Part shown: piece by piece, positions 22,036-32,520 of the stretch
How the letters are laid out: each line of letters opens with the position of its first letter
How positions within the stretch are numbered: the first letter of the stretch is position 1
Origin: Undaria pinnatifida
Lineage: Eukaryota > Sar > Phaeophyceae > Laminariales > Alariaceae
Direction of reading: 5' to 3'
Length of the DNA stretch: 64,000 nt
NCBI GenBank assembly: GCA_012845835.1
Contig: JABAKD010000009.1
Location: 4,998,904-5,062,903, forward strand
Made by a program: the position numbers and the translations under genes
The notes under the pieces: generated by a model
What the model was told of the DNA's origin: nothing
What the model saw: only the letters and a program-made list of their open reading frames with translations
The model's database searches: none

Positions 22036-23641
22036 TAACACGATAAGGCGGCCTATACTACCCGTACTTGAAAAAAACTACTGTGTCTGCTCGAGGGCTG
22101 CAGAGACCACTTCAGCCCCTCCCCCTTCTTCCCTTACGTATGACATAAACGCCCTAGACTTCCATCTACCTGCGCGCTGGATTTTCAACCCCGAAATACC
22201 TTGCGTCGCTAACTGGGTGCCCCCCGCCGATTCTTCCCAAGTGAAGCGCAAACTGCATGGGGTCTCTACCGCTGCATCCTACCATCAACCGCCACCCGGT
22301 CACCGCTTCCATCCTAGGGAAAACTTTCCAACCTCGCGACGTGGTCCGGACTGTCAGCCGCGACTCCCTTGGGAGTTGCGGATGCACGTGGAGCGATTCC
22401 AGCAAAACATCCAAGGCGCCCATCAACACCCCCCTTATCGTCTCCCTCCCGTTGGACAACCGCATACGCCTAATCACGCACCCTGCTCTTTTTGACATCG
22501 CACTTATTTTCTCCTTCGCGTGAGAACGTTAGGCACTCTCGCGTCAAACAAAACTCTGGGTGAACTTTGCAACCCGAATTTGCCCACAGCTCTGACGCCC
22601 TGCACAACAGAAAAAATGCCACCTCGAGTCCCAACCACATGACACGCCCATCGTCCTCCATAATTACTAATGCTTATCGGCCTTGTGACAACAGTGACCC
22701 CGACAGCGGTAATCTAACCTGTGCTTTCTTTTTATGACATGCCGTGCGCCTGGTCTATCCCCTTTCCTACAGGTGCTATCATGCAATGCGACAGTGGTAT
22801 TTCCCGTCCTGCAAAGATTTTGTGGAAGAAGTTAATTGCGGCTAAGCATCCTCTAACAGTACACTGTCGATTATTTTGCACTCAATATCGAGACGCCAAG
22901 AGCCCGAGCAGAGCCTGCAACACTTCCTTGGGGTCAGCGAGCGTCTGCAACTACTGTTCTTTTCCGTGCGCGTGTCTCTATTTTACCCAGGTGTTTCACT
23001 TCGCTAGATAGGTTTTCTGCGTACTCTTCCCGACTCAACCCACCGCGAGCGTTTCAGCTAATCTCGCCACCTCGTCTATGTGTCCTCCCTTGTTTTTTTC
23101 TGTTCCTGCAGGGGCGCGTGTGAACATTAGACACAGTAGAAGCGAACAGTTGGCCCAATAAAAGTGTATGCGGTATGTTGATCAAGGGACATACCCACTC
23201 ACGCACGCGAATCGGTCGGCTTGTGCGCCGCTCATTACGTCCCACAGGAAAATCGTCATGCTCGCTGAGAAGGGTCTTTGTCTGTAGTGCGGTATCGAAA
23301 ATCCCCTTTGCTCGCGGTACCAATGTCTTCTTCCGACCTAACCTGCTGAGCTCTCTGACCTTGTCCGCCAGAATCACACGAGGCCAACGGGAGATACTAT
23401 CAACTGGCATGTCACGTACGCCGGGAACGTACTTTTCAGTGTAGTCCCAGCCCCCCTTGACTTCGACACGCCCGAGCATTCTCATTTGCAAGCATGTTCG
23501 TTTGTCCATTGCGCCCCCGCATCGAGAGTTCGAAGATACTACTGCCGTGTTGTCACCCCTCACCAGAATCGGATCACCCTTTGCGTCAACCCTGTCTCCT
23601 GCCAGTTCAAGCATGACCCACGCGGTCATGATCATTGCCAA

Positions 23642-24462
23642 AAACTAATAACAGGTTGATCGTGATAGCACAGGTCTCTCGTCGATCGGATATTCGTTTT
23701 AGCTTTGCGGTAAGTTCTTTTGGCCAGTCGTATCTCCAAAATAGCTTCCTCTCGACGCCAAAACCCTAACCCTATCCCTACTGATGAAAAGTCCCGAACG
23801 GATTCGAAATGCACCAAGAATTCGATATCAAAACCGCCTCCAACAAGCTAATGATACCGTTGCAGGCAAGGTAGGCTTCCGCCGCGCGTTGAAACTAAAT
23901 TTGACAAAACTTGAAACACCGATATTAGTGATTTCCGTGCCGTGTTTAAGCTGTAGATGTGAGAAAAAAATGTTTAGCGCGCTCAAAAACCTAGTACCAC
24001 AACAGATAGGGAGTTACAGCGGCAATAATGTTCTTATGACTGCAACGTACCAAACGGCGAAAAACAATAGTCAACCTGCAGGAGGTGTCTCGCAAAACGC
24101 CCCAAACAGCACCGCCACGTTAGGCACATGAAATGTTTTTAGCATATGCCCTTCGTTCAAAACGTCCGCGGGTGGCGCCCCCCCTGACTCTGAAAAGCAC
24201 TTCTAGGGCATGCACAAGCCAATTTCATCACGCCCTTACCGGTGTGGGTGTGAGCTTAATACATTGTCAATATGGTGTATTATCATGGATCAGGGTGCTA
24301 AGAAGTATTGCTATCGCTAAATAGTGCTTTGTCCCATGCTTACCACTCTTGTCTTTAGCGCCACGAGTGACATTGAATAATCTAATCCAATGCATGTACA
24401 TAGAACCGAACCTTGTGTCGCGTCCGGTGCTATAATCTGCCCATCCCTTCCAATATTGTCAG
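23642..24462. other. No gene assigned; possible intron/upstream DNA of the beta-helix gene
   Basis: Contains a short telomere-like stretch AACCCTAACCCTATCCCTA near 23761. Several 20-35-codon frames on the - strand read smoothly and have GT/AG edges, but they run antisense to the better supported + strand exon at 24463. I leave the region unassigned. Confidence 0.35.
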
Positions 24463-24543
24463 GTGCTATACGTGTCGAGTCGTCTGACATATTCATTTGT
24501 GGCGATACCGTCTTGGCGGACAACTCAGGGGAAGAAAACTGGG
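24463..24543 (+). CDS. Beta-helix repeat protein, single-coil exon 1
   Basis: An 81-nt exon candidate bounded by a pyrimidine-rich acceptor (CCCTTCCAATATTGTCAG) and a GTGAGG donor, phase 1 at both edges. It encodes GAIRVESSDIFICGDTVLAD followed by NSGEENWG. This fits the repeat of right-handed beta-helix / polymorphic-outer-membrane-like proteins, roughly GGAI-x-V-x(3)-S-x(2)-F-x-GxTxFxxNxA. Exons at 27756 and 28731 have the same acceptor context, the same GT-GC start, the same phase and nearly the same length. Each symmetric exon would add one coil, so coils could be gained or lost without shifting the frame. In known families such proteins are usually secreted or cell-surface. The remaining exons, start and end of the gene were not found. 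Confidence 0.55.
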
Positions 24544-25765
24544 GTGAGGTACTATCTCACACGTCACCTTGCCCCAACTTTGTGTATATTTCTTCCGTGC
24601 TGGGTTCATGCCTTGTGACAACAATACAAAGAACACCATCCGAAAAAAAAACATCAACTTAGGCGGTGCATAGAAATGATAACCAAACATGTGTTGTAAA
24701 TACATTCGAATACCTTTGTGTTATTGTGTCCGTCGTGGGTCTTGATTACTATGTCTGCAACAATCAGATCACCGTCGAACGCAGTAGTACCAAAAATCGC
24801 CGTTCTGTACGCGTGTCGCTCATTTGCTCGGCATATTGTAGTTCGGACGCACCGTCTATCCCTCCCTCCGACCGCAACTGCCTCGTGTAGGTGATGCTGT
24901 GCTCGTCAATGGTTTTCAACTGCAACTGTAATAGTTCGCCCTCTGAGTTCGGAAAAGAGTCAAGAGTACTGTGCCCGCCCAACCGTGTGAAGCTTTGGGA
25001 CATCCAGCAGCTTACAGACGAACGAATGATTCAAACGCATGGCCCTTGTTTACGAACTCATATAACCAGTCACCTTTGCGTTTGCTCTCAACTTCAGATA
25101 TGTTCTTACGCCGAATTCCTTATGGGGCGTCCTCCATCGCCTGACCGATCTCTTTCCACCATGCACGGTGAATAGGCTGTGGATACCTAGTGTAAACAAT
25201 TCAGGGCCACCTTCCGCTCTTTGTACATGGAGATGTGTGCTTTTTTGTGCTTTCTATCAATTGTGTTAAGTGTTTCAAAGGAAACATGCTAGTACAGTTC
25301 GACGCGAGTCGAGGAGGAAAGGAAATACTGGAATATTCTCCCGTGAAAAAAGAGGGCACGTATCGGTAGTGGGGAGGGGGGAAGTGGGCCTGCTTTGTGA
25401 CCCCGAATCTAAGCTACTACTAGGCAGGTAGAGCGAGAAGATTAGTCTTGTGCGGGGATGGTCAAAGGGATGAAGAGAAGAAATAAACAAACGCTACAAA
25501 CAGTAGAGTATAGGTGCTATTGTTTCTTCCTAGATCAAGGATGGGATCTGGTCACTGGTCGCACTTTCGGTTTACTCCATACACTAAAGACTATATGCTT
25601 TACGAGTGAGGGTTCGAGCTCCTTTGGGTGACGAGTTTCATCAGCAACAGAGAAATGCATCTTTGCCGTACTTTTAGTAGTCCACGCGCGTGTCCCTTAT
25701 AGTGGCACGCGTCCCTTAACCTCGGTTCTCTCGTCTTACGCTTGCAAGGGCCGTGAGTCTCAATC
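24544..25765. other. No gene assigned; intron-like
   Basis: Lies between beta-helix exon candidates. Open frames exist on both strands (for example + 24891-25175, - 25003-24764) without recognisable domains. No repeat or element boundary is seen. Confidence 0.3.
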
Positions 25766-25990
25766 ATGACTCTGCTGTTACCGTCAACGGGAACACTTCT
25801 TTTTTCGGAAAATCAGCGGGAGTTGACGGGGGTGAAAAAACAATCTTTGGAAACATTTGGTGGAATCATATTTTTTTCCGGGGTGTTAGCAGTGGTATTG
25901 TGCTGCGCTTACATATATATACGGAAAATTGATTTGCGGGCATGGTATCAAATGCCAAATATGAAACAGACTAATACCAAATCAAGGTAG
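25766..25990 (+). CDS. Small hypothetical protein with one membrane helix
   Basis: A 74-codon frame. Residues about 30-52 (starting TFGGIIFFSGVLAVVLCC) form a convincing single transmembrane helix. It is followed by basic IRK and a short polar tail ending KQTNTKSR before the stop, i.e. a membrane anchor with a cytosolic tail. Because it lies on the same strand as, and between, the beta-helix exons, it could be the membrane-anchor exon of a surface protein instead of a separate gene. No homolog is recognised. The ATG is simply the first in frame. Confidence 0.3.
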   Translation: MTLLLPSTGTLLFSENQRELTGVKKQSLETFGGIIFFSGVLAVVLCCAYIYIRKIDLRAWYQMPNMKQTNTKSR

Positions 25991-26179
25991 ACGACTTGCA
26001 GACAAGACACAAACTCTGCAGCGGCTATTATACCTCTACAATGCACCGATGGTTTCCAACCAAGAAGCCTACCCGGGGTCAACAGTTCTGTTTGTTAACT
26101 GGTGCTTTACCCCCCCCCCCCGCTCTTCTTGAACGAGTTAGGGGGGAATTTGCCATTATTACACAGTGAACGCCAGGGG

Positions 26180-26449
26180 ATGGCGGACGACATAAAAAAA
26201 TATAGCGTGGGTGACAAGCCCCAAGAAGAATCTTCCCACGCTAGCGCTAGCGATGCAGCAGACGTTTCTGAGCTTCTAGCAAGAGGAGATCACTATTTCA
26301 CCCGAAACATGACCTTTTTGGAAGACGTTTGTTCGCGTAACAAGGGCCAATCTTTCCATGCGCTAGTCTTAAGACAGAAACGACTTGTCAACTTGCCATA
26401 CTATGTAAGCGATGATAGTTTCGCTCTTGGGGAGCTCAACGCTTCATAA
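26180..26449 (+). CDS. Hypothetical 89-residue protein or exon
   Basis: Frame starting MADDIKKYSVGDKPQEESSH. It has a Ser/Asp/Ala-rich segment (SSHASASDAADVSELL), then a mixed charged/hydrophobic half ending FALGELNAS. The amino-acid mix looks protein-like and the opposite strand is not similarly open. I recognise no family. I chose the internal ATG because the upstream part of the frame is a C-tract translated as poly-Pro. It could be the last exon of a gene beginning upstream. Confidence 0.3.
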   Translation: MADDIKKYSVGDKPQEESSHASASDAADVSELLARGDHYFTRNMTFLEDVCSRNKGQSFHALVLRQKRLVNLPYYVSDDSFALGELNAS

Positions 26450-27755
26450 ATCTTCGGTCCCAAAGCGTGCAAAACCGAACTACCGTGGGATGAGTCCCGG
26501 CTAAACTATCATATTATTCTGTGTTTGGATACCCTGTGGTAACCGTCAATAGTATCGGTAGTGGACACGCAATACGGATATTTCCGCCTCGGAACACGGA
26601 CGGGGTGCCACGACGATATTGGCATGATAGCACTAGTTGGTCCCTTGCCTGGAAATGGTCGGAAGGTGACTCTTGCCTTGAACTGTGATGTTTTGTATCC
26701 CTTCTAGCCCATAGGACCTTTCGTCGAGTCGCATTTTCATTTGAATCAAAATCGGCCACTCACTGCGTGGTGGGTGATGTAGATCCTCAAACGAAGATCG
26801 TAGCTTTAAAAAGCTGGTGCACCTGTACCGTTGCACATACATGCATTTTTTGGTTCGGAGGCGTTTACAGCCGCGCCTCGGTGTATGATCACAGGGTTGC
26901 AATATATACTCCCATGGAGGTCCATGCTAAGGCCAAACAGTTCCTGCTTTTGTTGAAGAGGGTACTCAACTGAGGAGGTGTCCAATACCGGTCCAATCAA
27001 TGCCGTTTATTGTTTTTATTTCGCACTAGGATGCCGTGGAACCGTTCATCGTATTTATCCTGTTGTTCGTCATAATCAGTGCTTCGATGTTATTCGATAG
27101 CCAGGTTGCACGACCTTGCCACACAAGCATTGCACCAACACTGCTAAAAGCTGATAATATATACTAGTGTTTTTCCAGTACGAACCCGACTTCATCACCA
27201 GTAAGTGCACCTAAATGGCCCGCAAAGCATGCGAACCAGACGCCGGCCCACTGTCTTTGCTTCTCGCCTAATTTTGAATACACCGATTGCGGTAAAAATG
27301 ACAAAATAGCCTCCTGAGCACCACGTGAAGCATCTTCGCAACGCCAATAATATTGTTGGACTGGGAATATTAACTGTGTGATTCGTTTTCGTTTTATCGT
27401 TTTTAACCCATGCTGCACATTTCAATTGGAAGAGAAAATATTACAATAGATACCGATAGACGCGAACTACGTTAGACGTAACGCTTATGAGCATTGCTAT
27501 CTCCTTCTTAAACCCCGAACTTGTCGGGATGCCATGTTGGCATCGAAATACGACTACAGTAAACCCATAGGGTATGGGTTTTCACTTTCCCATTTAGCTG
27601 AAGATGGTTTGGTTGGTTATGTTTGGCGTGAGATTTTAAAGAGTTGCTGAAGTCAGGAGCTTAAGAAAACAAACGGTGCACCTTTTCTCTTACCATAGCA
27701 TGTACGCGTGAATATACACAAAATCTCGTAAGCGTGCCCCCCGCGCCCCTGGCAG
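26450..27755. other. No gene assigned
   Basis: Mixed-composition DNA with short frames only. Nothing recognisable on either strand. Confidence 0.3.
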
Positions 27756-27839
27756 GTGCCACATTCGCTTCTTCCAACTGCGGTATTCATTTCGACGGAA
27801 CTACTTCCTTTCTCGCTAACTTCACCCAGGATGACGGAG
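27756..27839 (+). CDS. Beta-helix repeat protein, single-coil exon 2
   Basis: An 84-nt exon candidate between acceptor CGCCCCTGGCAG and strong donor GTAAGT, phase 1 at both edges. It encodes GATFASSNCGIHFDGTTSFL then ANFTQDDGG, the clearest beta-helix coil of the three (FDGTTSFLANFT matches the F-x-GxTxFxxN core). It shares the exon start GTGCC/GTGCT/GTGCG and phase with exons at 24463 and 28731. Confidence 0.6.
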
Positions 27840-28730
27840 GTAAGTTTGACGTATGCCTACATAAAGGTGCCCACACGAAGTAGTATTGAGGCTCTGGGTT
27901 TCCGTTGCCGCCAGATATCAAACCACAGTAGTAAACCAAAACCATACGATAGTAGTACACGCGTGCTGCGGTATAGGCGCATGCGTCTTTTTGCGAGGTG
28001 CTTCGCTCGAATAAATCCGTATCTCACTCCAATCTGTTTTAATGCAAATTCGAAAGTGAACAGTCCCATGGCCCGGGTATACGCAGAAAAAATACCATTG
28101 CAGGATGAAGATGGTACATTAGCATTTTTATGTATGTTTTTGTTGTTGCCGAGGCTCCAGTTTTATACTATAATGTATCACACTCTACAATCTCACAGCT
28201 GAGTGTCGGCCGTAAAAAACAGTTTGGATCCATACCTTGTGACAGCAGCACAAGAAAAGATATGAGCCACGAAATCGCAAATATTATACCTCTAGCAAAG
28301 CTAGGTAGTTGCGCGAGTGGCTCGAACAAGCTGCCAAAGCAAGCTCTAGAAATGATGGGGATTTAATGACGCATGCTGGACATCTAAGTATGACACAAGA
28401 ATATGTACACCTGAATGACCCGAACAAATCTAACCATACCGTAAGCCATGCATACGTATTTCTTCGCCTGTGTACACTAAGTCGTGCATGTAATGGGAAA
28501 CGGGTTGGTGGAGAATCATATCATACCAGATATACGTGTGATTCACAGAAGGATTATCGACATATTTGGAAATGGCACCCATTTATCTGCGCTATCCGTC
28601 GGAGGGATTGAAAATATAATCGATGTTCTTGGTGCTGCAGAACCTGCGTTAAGTCGAGCGAAGGAGTGAGATGCTCGCGTTTTTGGTTCGTGGGCTGAGA
28701 TCACTTGCGACGCCCGTTGCCCCTCCACAG
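27840..28730. other. Probable intron between beta-helix exons
   Basis: Opens with GTAAGTTTGAC and closes with a C/T-rich acceptor GTTGCCCCTCCACAG at 28716-28730, giving an 891-bp interval. Additional small exons inside are possible but none fits the repeat pattern. Confidence 0.45.
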
Positions 28731-28814
28731 GTGCGGTGTCGGCTTCGTTCACCTCTTCACTTCCCGTCGAATACAACTCTTCTTTTGACATCAACATCGC
28801 CGAGGATAACGGAG
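28731..28814 (+). CDS. Beta-helix repeat protein, single-coil exon 3
   Basis: An 84-nt exon candidate with acceptor CCCCTCCACAG and donor GTAAAG, phase 1 at both edges. It encodes GAVSASFTSSLPVEYNSSFD then INIAEDNGG. The ending DNGG/DDGG and the start GA[VTI] match the other two exons, so joined in frame they would continue a coil-by-coil repeat. A weaker, degenerate candidate follows at about 28892-28958 (AVFLSELNDF, then VHDNSNTA before GTGAGG), but its length does not keep phase. Confidence 0.55.
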
Positions 28815-30814
28815 GTAAAGACGGCCGTGCACGGAATGAATGGCCGTTTGAAGAACCGTAACGTCTTTGGGCATCTAGCACATCAATTGACAGCGGTCTT
28901 CTTGTCCGAACTAAATGACTTCCCAAATGACCGTCACGTACACGACAACTCTAACACCGCGTGAGGGTGGACGGCTCATGTGGAGAGCGTGAAGTCATGC
29001 CTGGACTTATCGCGGTTTGACCGCTTGACGGGATTTACGATGTTCAACGTCGGGTTGGTTTCCTGTCTAGACATGTGGAAACTTTGCCTTTTTTGTTATT
29101 GTACTTTTTGTGATTGTAGCAACATTTGACACCGTGACGCAAAACAGTGTTCGTGGCGCATCGCTTTACCAGATTTTAGCGTGCGCAATATTCCACCTCA
29201 TGCGTGTCCTCATGACGACAGTGTACTATAAATAAATATTCGTGTATCCTGGACGTCTTCGGGCATCAATCGTAAATACTGCTTTTTTTAACGGTTTTCG
29301 GCAACAACTCGGCTACCTCGGTTTAACTCGTGCATTGGATCAGGGAAAAAAAGTCCTTCTTTTATAACTAATTTTCAAGGACGTCAGCCATGAGTTTGAC
29401 GAATTTCAGGTCAATACTCATCTTTGCAAGCTGCGTTGTTGGTACTCGTAATATACTATATGAGTGAGTTTTGATTGGGAGGTGTCTTATTTTTTGTCCA
29501 CTATAGTGGTGAGTATTGGTATTTATACTTGAGGTGGGGAATTTTGAGCTAGGTAAGACATCACATCCATTTTATAAATTTATTGCTGTAGTTTCCACTA
29601 TACTGCTTTATTATATGTATGGTAGGCGGTTTATTTTGTTTTTCTCCCCCCGGGGGCTTTAATATCGGGAAGAGTACGAATACCGAATTCCTTTGTTCTG
29701 AAAATAAATATGTTCGCATCGGCACAGAACAGTTTTCCCATTGCTTGGTTGAAGCGTGTTCCCAACACTCGTGCATTTGGAACATAAAAAGAACGCGATG
29801 AGGGTCAAACGGGCGCATGCTATCGCACGGGTTTTCCGCTTGCTTTTTATCCTCCTTACATAAGGAGTTCCACATCACACAACAACAATGTCTTGGCGAG
29901 GAAAATGAGGCGATACAGTACCGGATGAGCAAACCCCGTCCTTGAGGAATACGTACAACGGGCAATGCTGCCTGCAGACACGTTGTACGATAAAGGTGCA
30001 CCACTTTTGGTTCTGGGGTTTCTCAATTTTGGGAGCTTACGACCTCTCCCAAAACGTAATTTTTGAGAAAAAAAAACTGCTACCGGATGAACAGATCCCA
30101 TGGCCTAAGCAAACAACGAGAGTCATGCAAAAACAATGAAAACGGCCGATTCCGGACGACTTGGGGCAAAGGAGCCCCGTCATTCAGAAAACCTTTCCAA
30201 GACGAAAACTGGTACAGTACCTCTGTCGTAGCAAGCGTCAACAATGACAATCGTGGTCGTATTAACAGCTGCTTGGATGGTAGAACCATCCAACGGTAGA
30301 GACGCCTCAAACTCTAAGTAAGTACTCTGGCGTGCTCACATGAGGAGCTCATTATTTCTCTCTCGAAAAACAATGTCGACCACATTCGTTCGCACAACCG
30401 GACCAAGCTTCTTCTGTGCCTTAGTCCTAAAACCGAATATACTCGTGAAATTACTTCATTAACCGAGAAAGCGGAGCTCAATCGCCCAAGGACGTTTTCG
30501 CCTAAACACTGCAACCCCTACGGTTGGGGTAGCACTCTCTTCACTATTTCGTTTTCTGAAGGACGGAGCCCTAGGAGCCGCAAAAACCGTCCTTATACTA
30601 AACCCAAGTAATTTTGTTCCCGATCACGGGTTTCCAGATGGAAAGGCGTTAACCCAATCAATACCGACCGAATGTCACCCTTCTTACTCCAATAGTATTC
30701 GTTGTTCACCTTGAGCCACCGGAATTATTTATGAGGTGAAGATTGTGTGGGTGAGAAGCGGTGAGCTCTTATGGCCACCACGCTCAGAAAACGTACAATA
30801 CGTGCACCTCTCCC
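28815..30814. other. No gene recognised
   Basis: Contains a short piece resembling the core of DR1 near 29410-29440 (CTCATCTTTGCAAGCTGCG) together with TGAGTTTGACGAAT, a combination that recurs near 58370-58415. Otherwise mixed sequence with short frames. Confidence 0.35.
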
Positions 30815-30925
30815 GTAGATAGGGGGGTTTCCGATGATCTAGTGTCCAGGTTAAGCCCGGAAGTACTATGTAAAGTCGGTTTCCCTGGTTCGAGCCTCCC
30901 CGAGAGCATACCCCTAATCGTACGG

Positions 30926-30956
<31 letters not shown>

Positions 30957-31150
30957 CTTGTGTGTGCGAACTTTTACTGACGAAAAGCGCGAAAGCGTGA
31001 GGTAGATAAATCCGATGAATATCGATGAGCATTGGGAATATCAAAACTCTCTGTGTGGTAATAATGTAGGGCACTCTCTACCTGGGGGAAGAAGGGACGA
31101 GAGCTGTAACCCCGTTCGTTCGTCATTTGTCTAGATGCTGGAAAAAAAAA
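30815..31150 (+). mobile_element. tRNA-derived SINE, copy 3, best tRNA head
   Basis: The head retains a readable tRNA-like promoter: an A box around GATGATCTAGTGTCCAGG (30833-30850) and a B box GGTTCGAGCC (30887-30896), spaced as in tRNA genes. The body matches copies 1 and 2 (AAAAGCGCGAAAGCGTGAG, GGGGGAAGAAGGGACGAG) and it ends in an A run at 31140-31149. Unlike the other copies it carries a TTC triplet run (30926-30958) between head and body. RNA polymerase III would be expected to transcribe such elements. Confidence 0.75.
30926..30958. repeat. TTC microsatellite
   Basis: About 11 tandem TTC units inside SINE copy 3; the other copies lack it, so it expanded in this copy. Confidence 0.9.
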
Positions 31151-32520
31151 CGGGCTTTAAAACTAAACGGAAAGAAAAAAGAGGGACGCCCGCGTTTAGA
31201 TCCACCGAGTGTAGCCACTCGCGATTTACAGTCATAGTTGCGCTTCTCGGACAACCCCTATCTATCTGTTGTTGCAGCGTTTCGAAAAATCCCGTAACTG
31301 CGGTGCATTCTGCAGATCCGAAACGCGCATAAAAATATAGGCAACCACTCTCGGGAGAGTGAATGGCTCGGAGTCGCTGAAAAATTAAGCCTCTCAACGA
31401 GCCCGCCCTGTGGAACAGTGTAGCCTTGACCGCGGGCAGAACACGCGTGTTTCAGTGGGGCTTTCGAGCTTGAGGATCGTCCCTTGTGAGGAGTGCGACG
31501 TGTGCTACGATGGAGACATCCAAGCACTTTTTTCAGAAAATATTTCGGAATGATAATGGCGAGATTCCTCAACCCTAATTGTCGGAAACTGGACATCTTC
31601 TTTTCGATATTGTTATTGTATATCCAGGCCTTGGGATTATTTTCTCCTGCAACAATTTTGTAATTTTCGTCCTAATAATAATGATGTTTTGGGAGAGAGA
31701 GATATTAAACTCCTAAGTAAGGTTGGGGCAGAGCCTAAGAAGATAGATTGGTGCTCGTCTATCGTAGCAAGCGTCATGCGTGTTACGGGATAGAGGAAGC
31801 GTAGCGCTTTTCTGCCTGAAATGTTCTCGGGGTTTCATTCTTGCTCTTCCGATTTGAACGGTTTCCTTCAATACCTACAGTAGGTGATGAGGGTGTTCCT
31901 TCGGGTGCCGATAGTTCTTTTACTGTTGCCCCGATCAGGGTTGTGGTCAAGCATGTGTCTTTCTTGGCATATTTGATGGCATCTTTGATGGGATTTTTCA
32001 TTGCATGTTTGATGGCATGTTTGATGTCATGCTTGATGTCATGTTTGATGGCATATTTTATGAGATGTTTGATTTGCTGTAGGTGGACATCTCTTCCAGT
32101 GCGAACGCCCAAAAACAGTCGGCGCGTCCCTCATGCAGCATTATTAATTAGTTTATCTGTCAATAACAACGGTGAACGTTTTTCGCGAAAGCGTGCTTGT
32201 GAGATCCAAACATTAGCGTGGGATTGATTGGAAAAACGCGTACATCGTTTTCAGTGTTTTTTTTACATCCACGTTCATTTTTTCAGCTCAACTCGTAAGG
32301 AAGGTGTTATTCTCACCGGCCTTCGGAACAAGTCTTGGTCACAGGTGCCTTCCCTTCTCCCCCTCGATATTCCAAACGTCCGTAGGGGTCAGCGTTATTT
32401 TCATTCTTCATGTTTTTTTCTCTGCTCGTCGATTTGCATCTAATTCCAATAGCGAGACATCTCACGGTAGCGTGAAGCATCAGTCCCTCAGCTCTCCTCG
32501 CAAGAGGATATCAATATCAT
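31151..32520. other. No gene; 15-bp minisatellite at about 31970-32075
   Basis: Between 31970 and 32075 a 15-bp motif (GATGGCATGTTT and variants) is repeated about seven times. It is open on both strands: the - strand frame reads as a repeat of IKHDIKHAIKHAMK (about 31783-32112), the + strand as a repeat of CLMSCLMACLM. No start context or homology lets me call either a gene. Confidence 0.5.

Larger units (their letters stand above)
21284..23641 (-). mobile_element. DIRS-like retroelement remnant, old
   Basis: Fossil on the - strand. Reading from 23641 downwards there is an RT-associated RNase H block of DIRS type (VRGDNTAVV, then GGAMDKR and ISRWPR). It is followed by recombinase blocks between about 22.7 and 22.1 kb (FFLLCRASELWA; FALHLGRIGG; GRWKSRAFMSYVREEGGGA). 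RT/RNase H before recombinase is the DIRS/Ngaro order. Beyond the recombinase, two diverged direct copies of a ~210-bp block (22035-21809 and 21490-21284) with ~320 bp between them match the expected B1-A2-B2 layout. The matching A1 was not found. It is heavily decayed, with many breaks, and clearly older than the element at 13.4-19.8 kb. Confidence 0.7.

Noticed and set aside
22771-22850. Acceptor-like CCTACAG followed by GAIMQCDSG as a further beta-helix exon
   Set aside because: Lies antisense inside the DIRS recombinase remnant and lacks the rest of the coil pattern and a donor.
23759-23779. Telomeric repeat
   Set aside because: Only about three imperfect CCCTAA-type units; too short to mean a former chromosome end.
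23700-25180. Possible multi-exon gene on the - strand
   Set aside because: Several smooth 20-40-codon segments with GT/AG edges exist, but none has a recognisable domain and they run antisense to the + strand beta-helix exon at 24463-24543.
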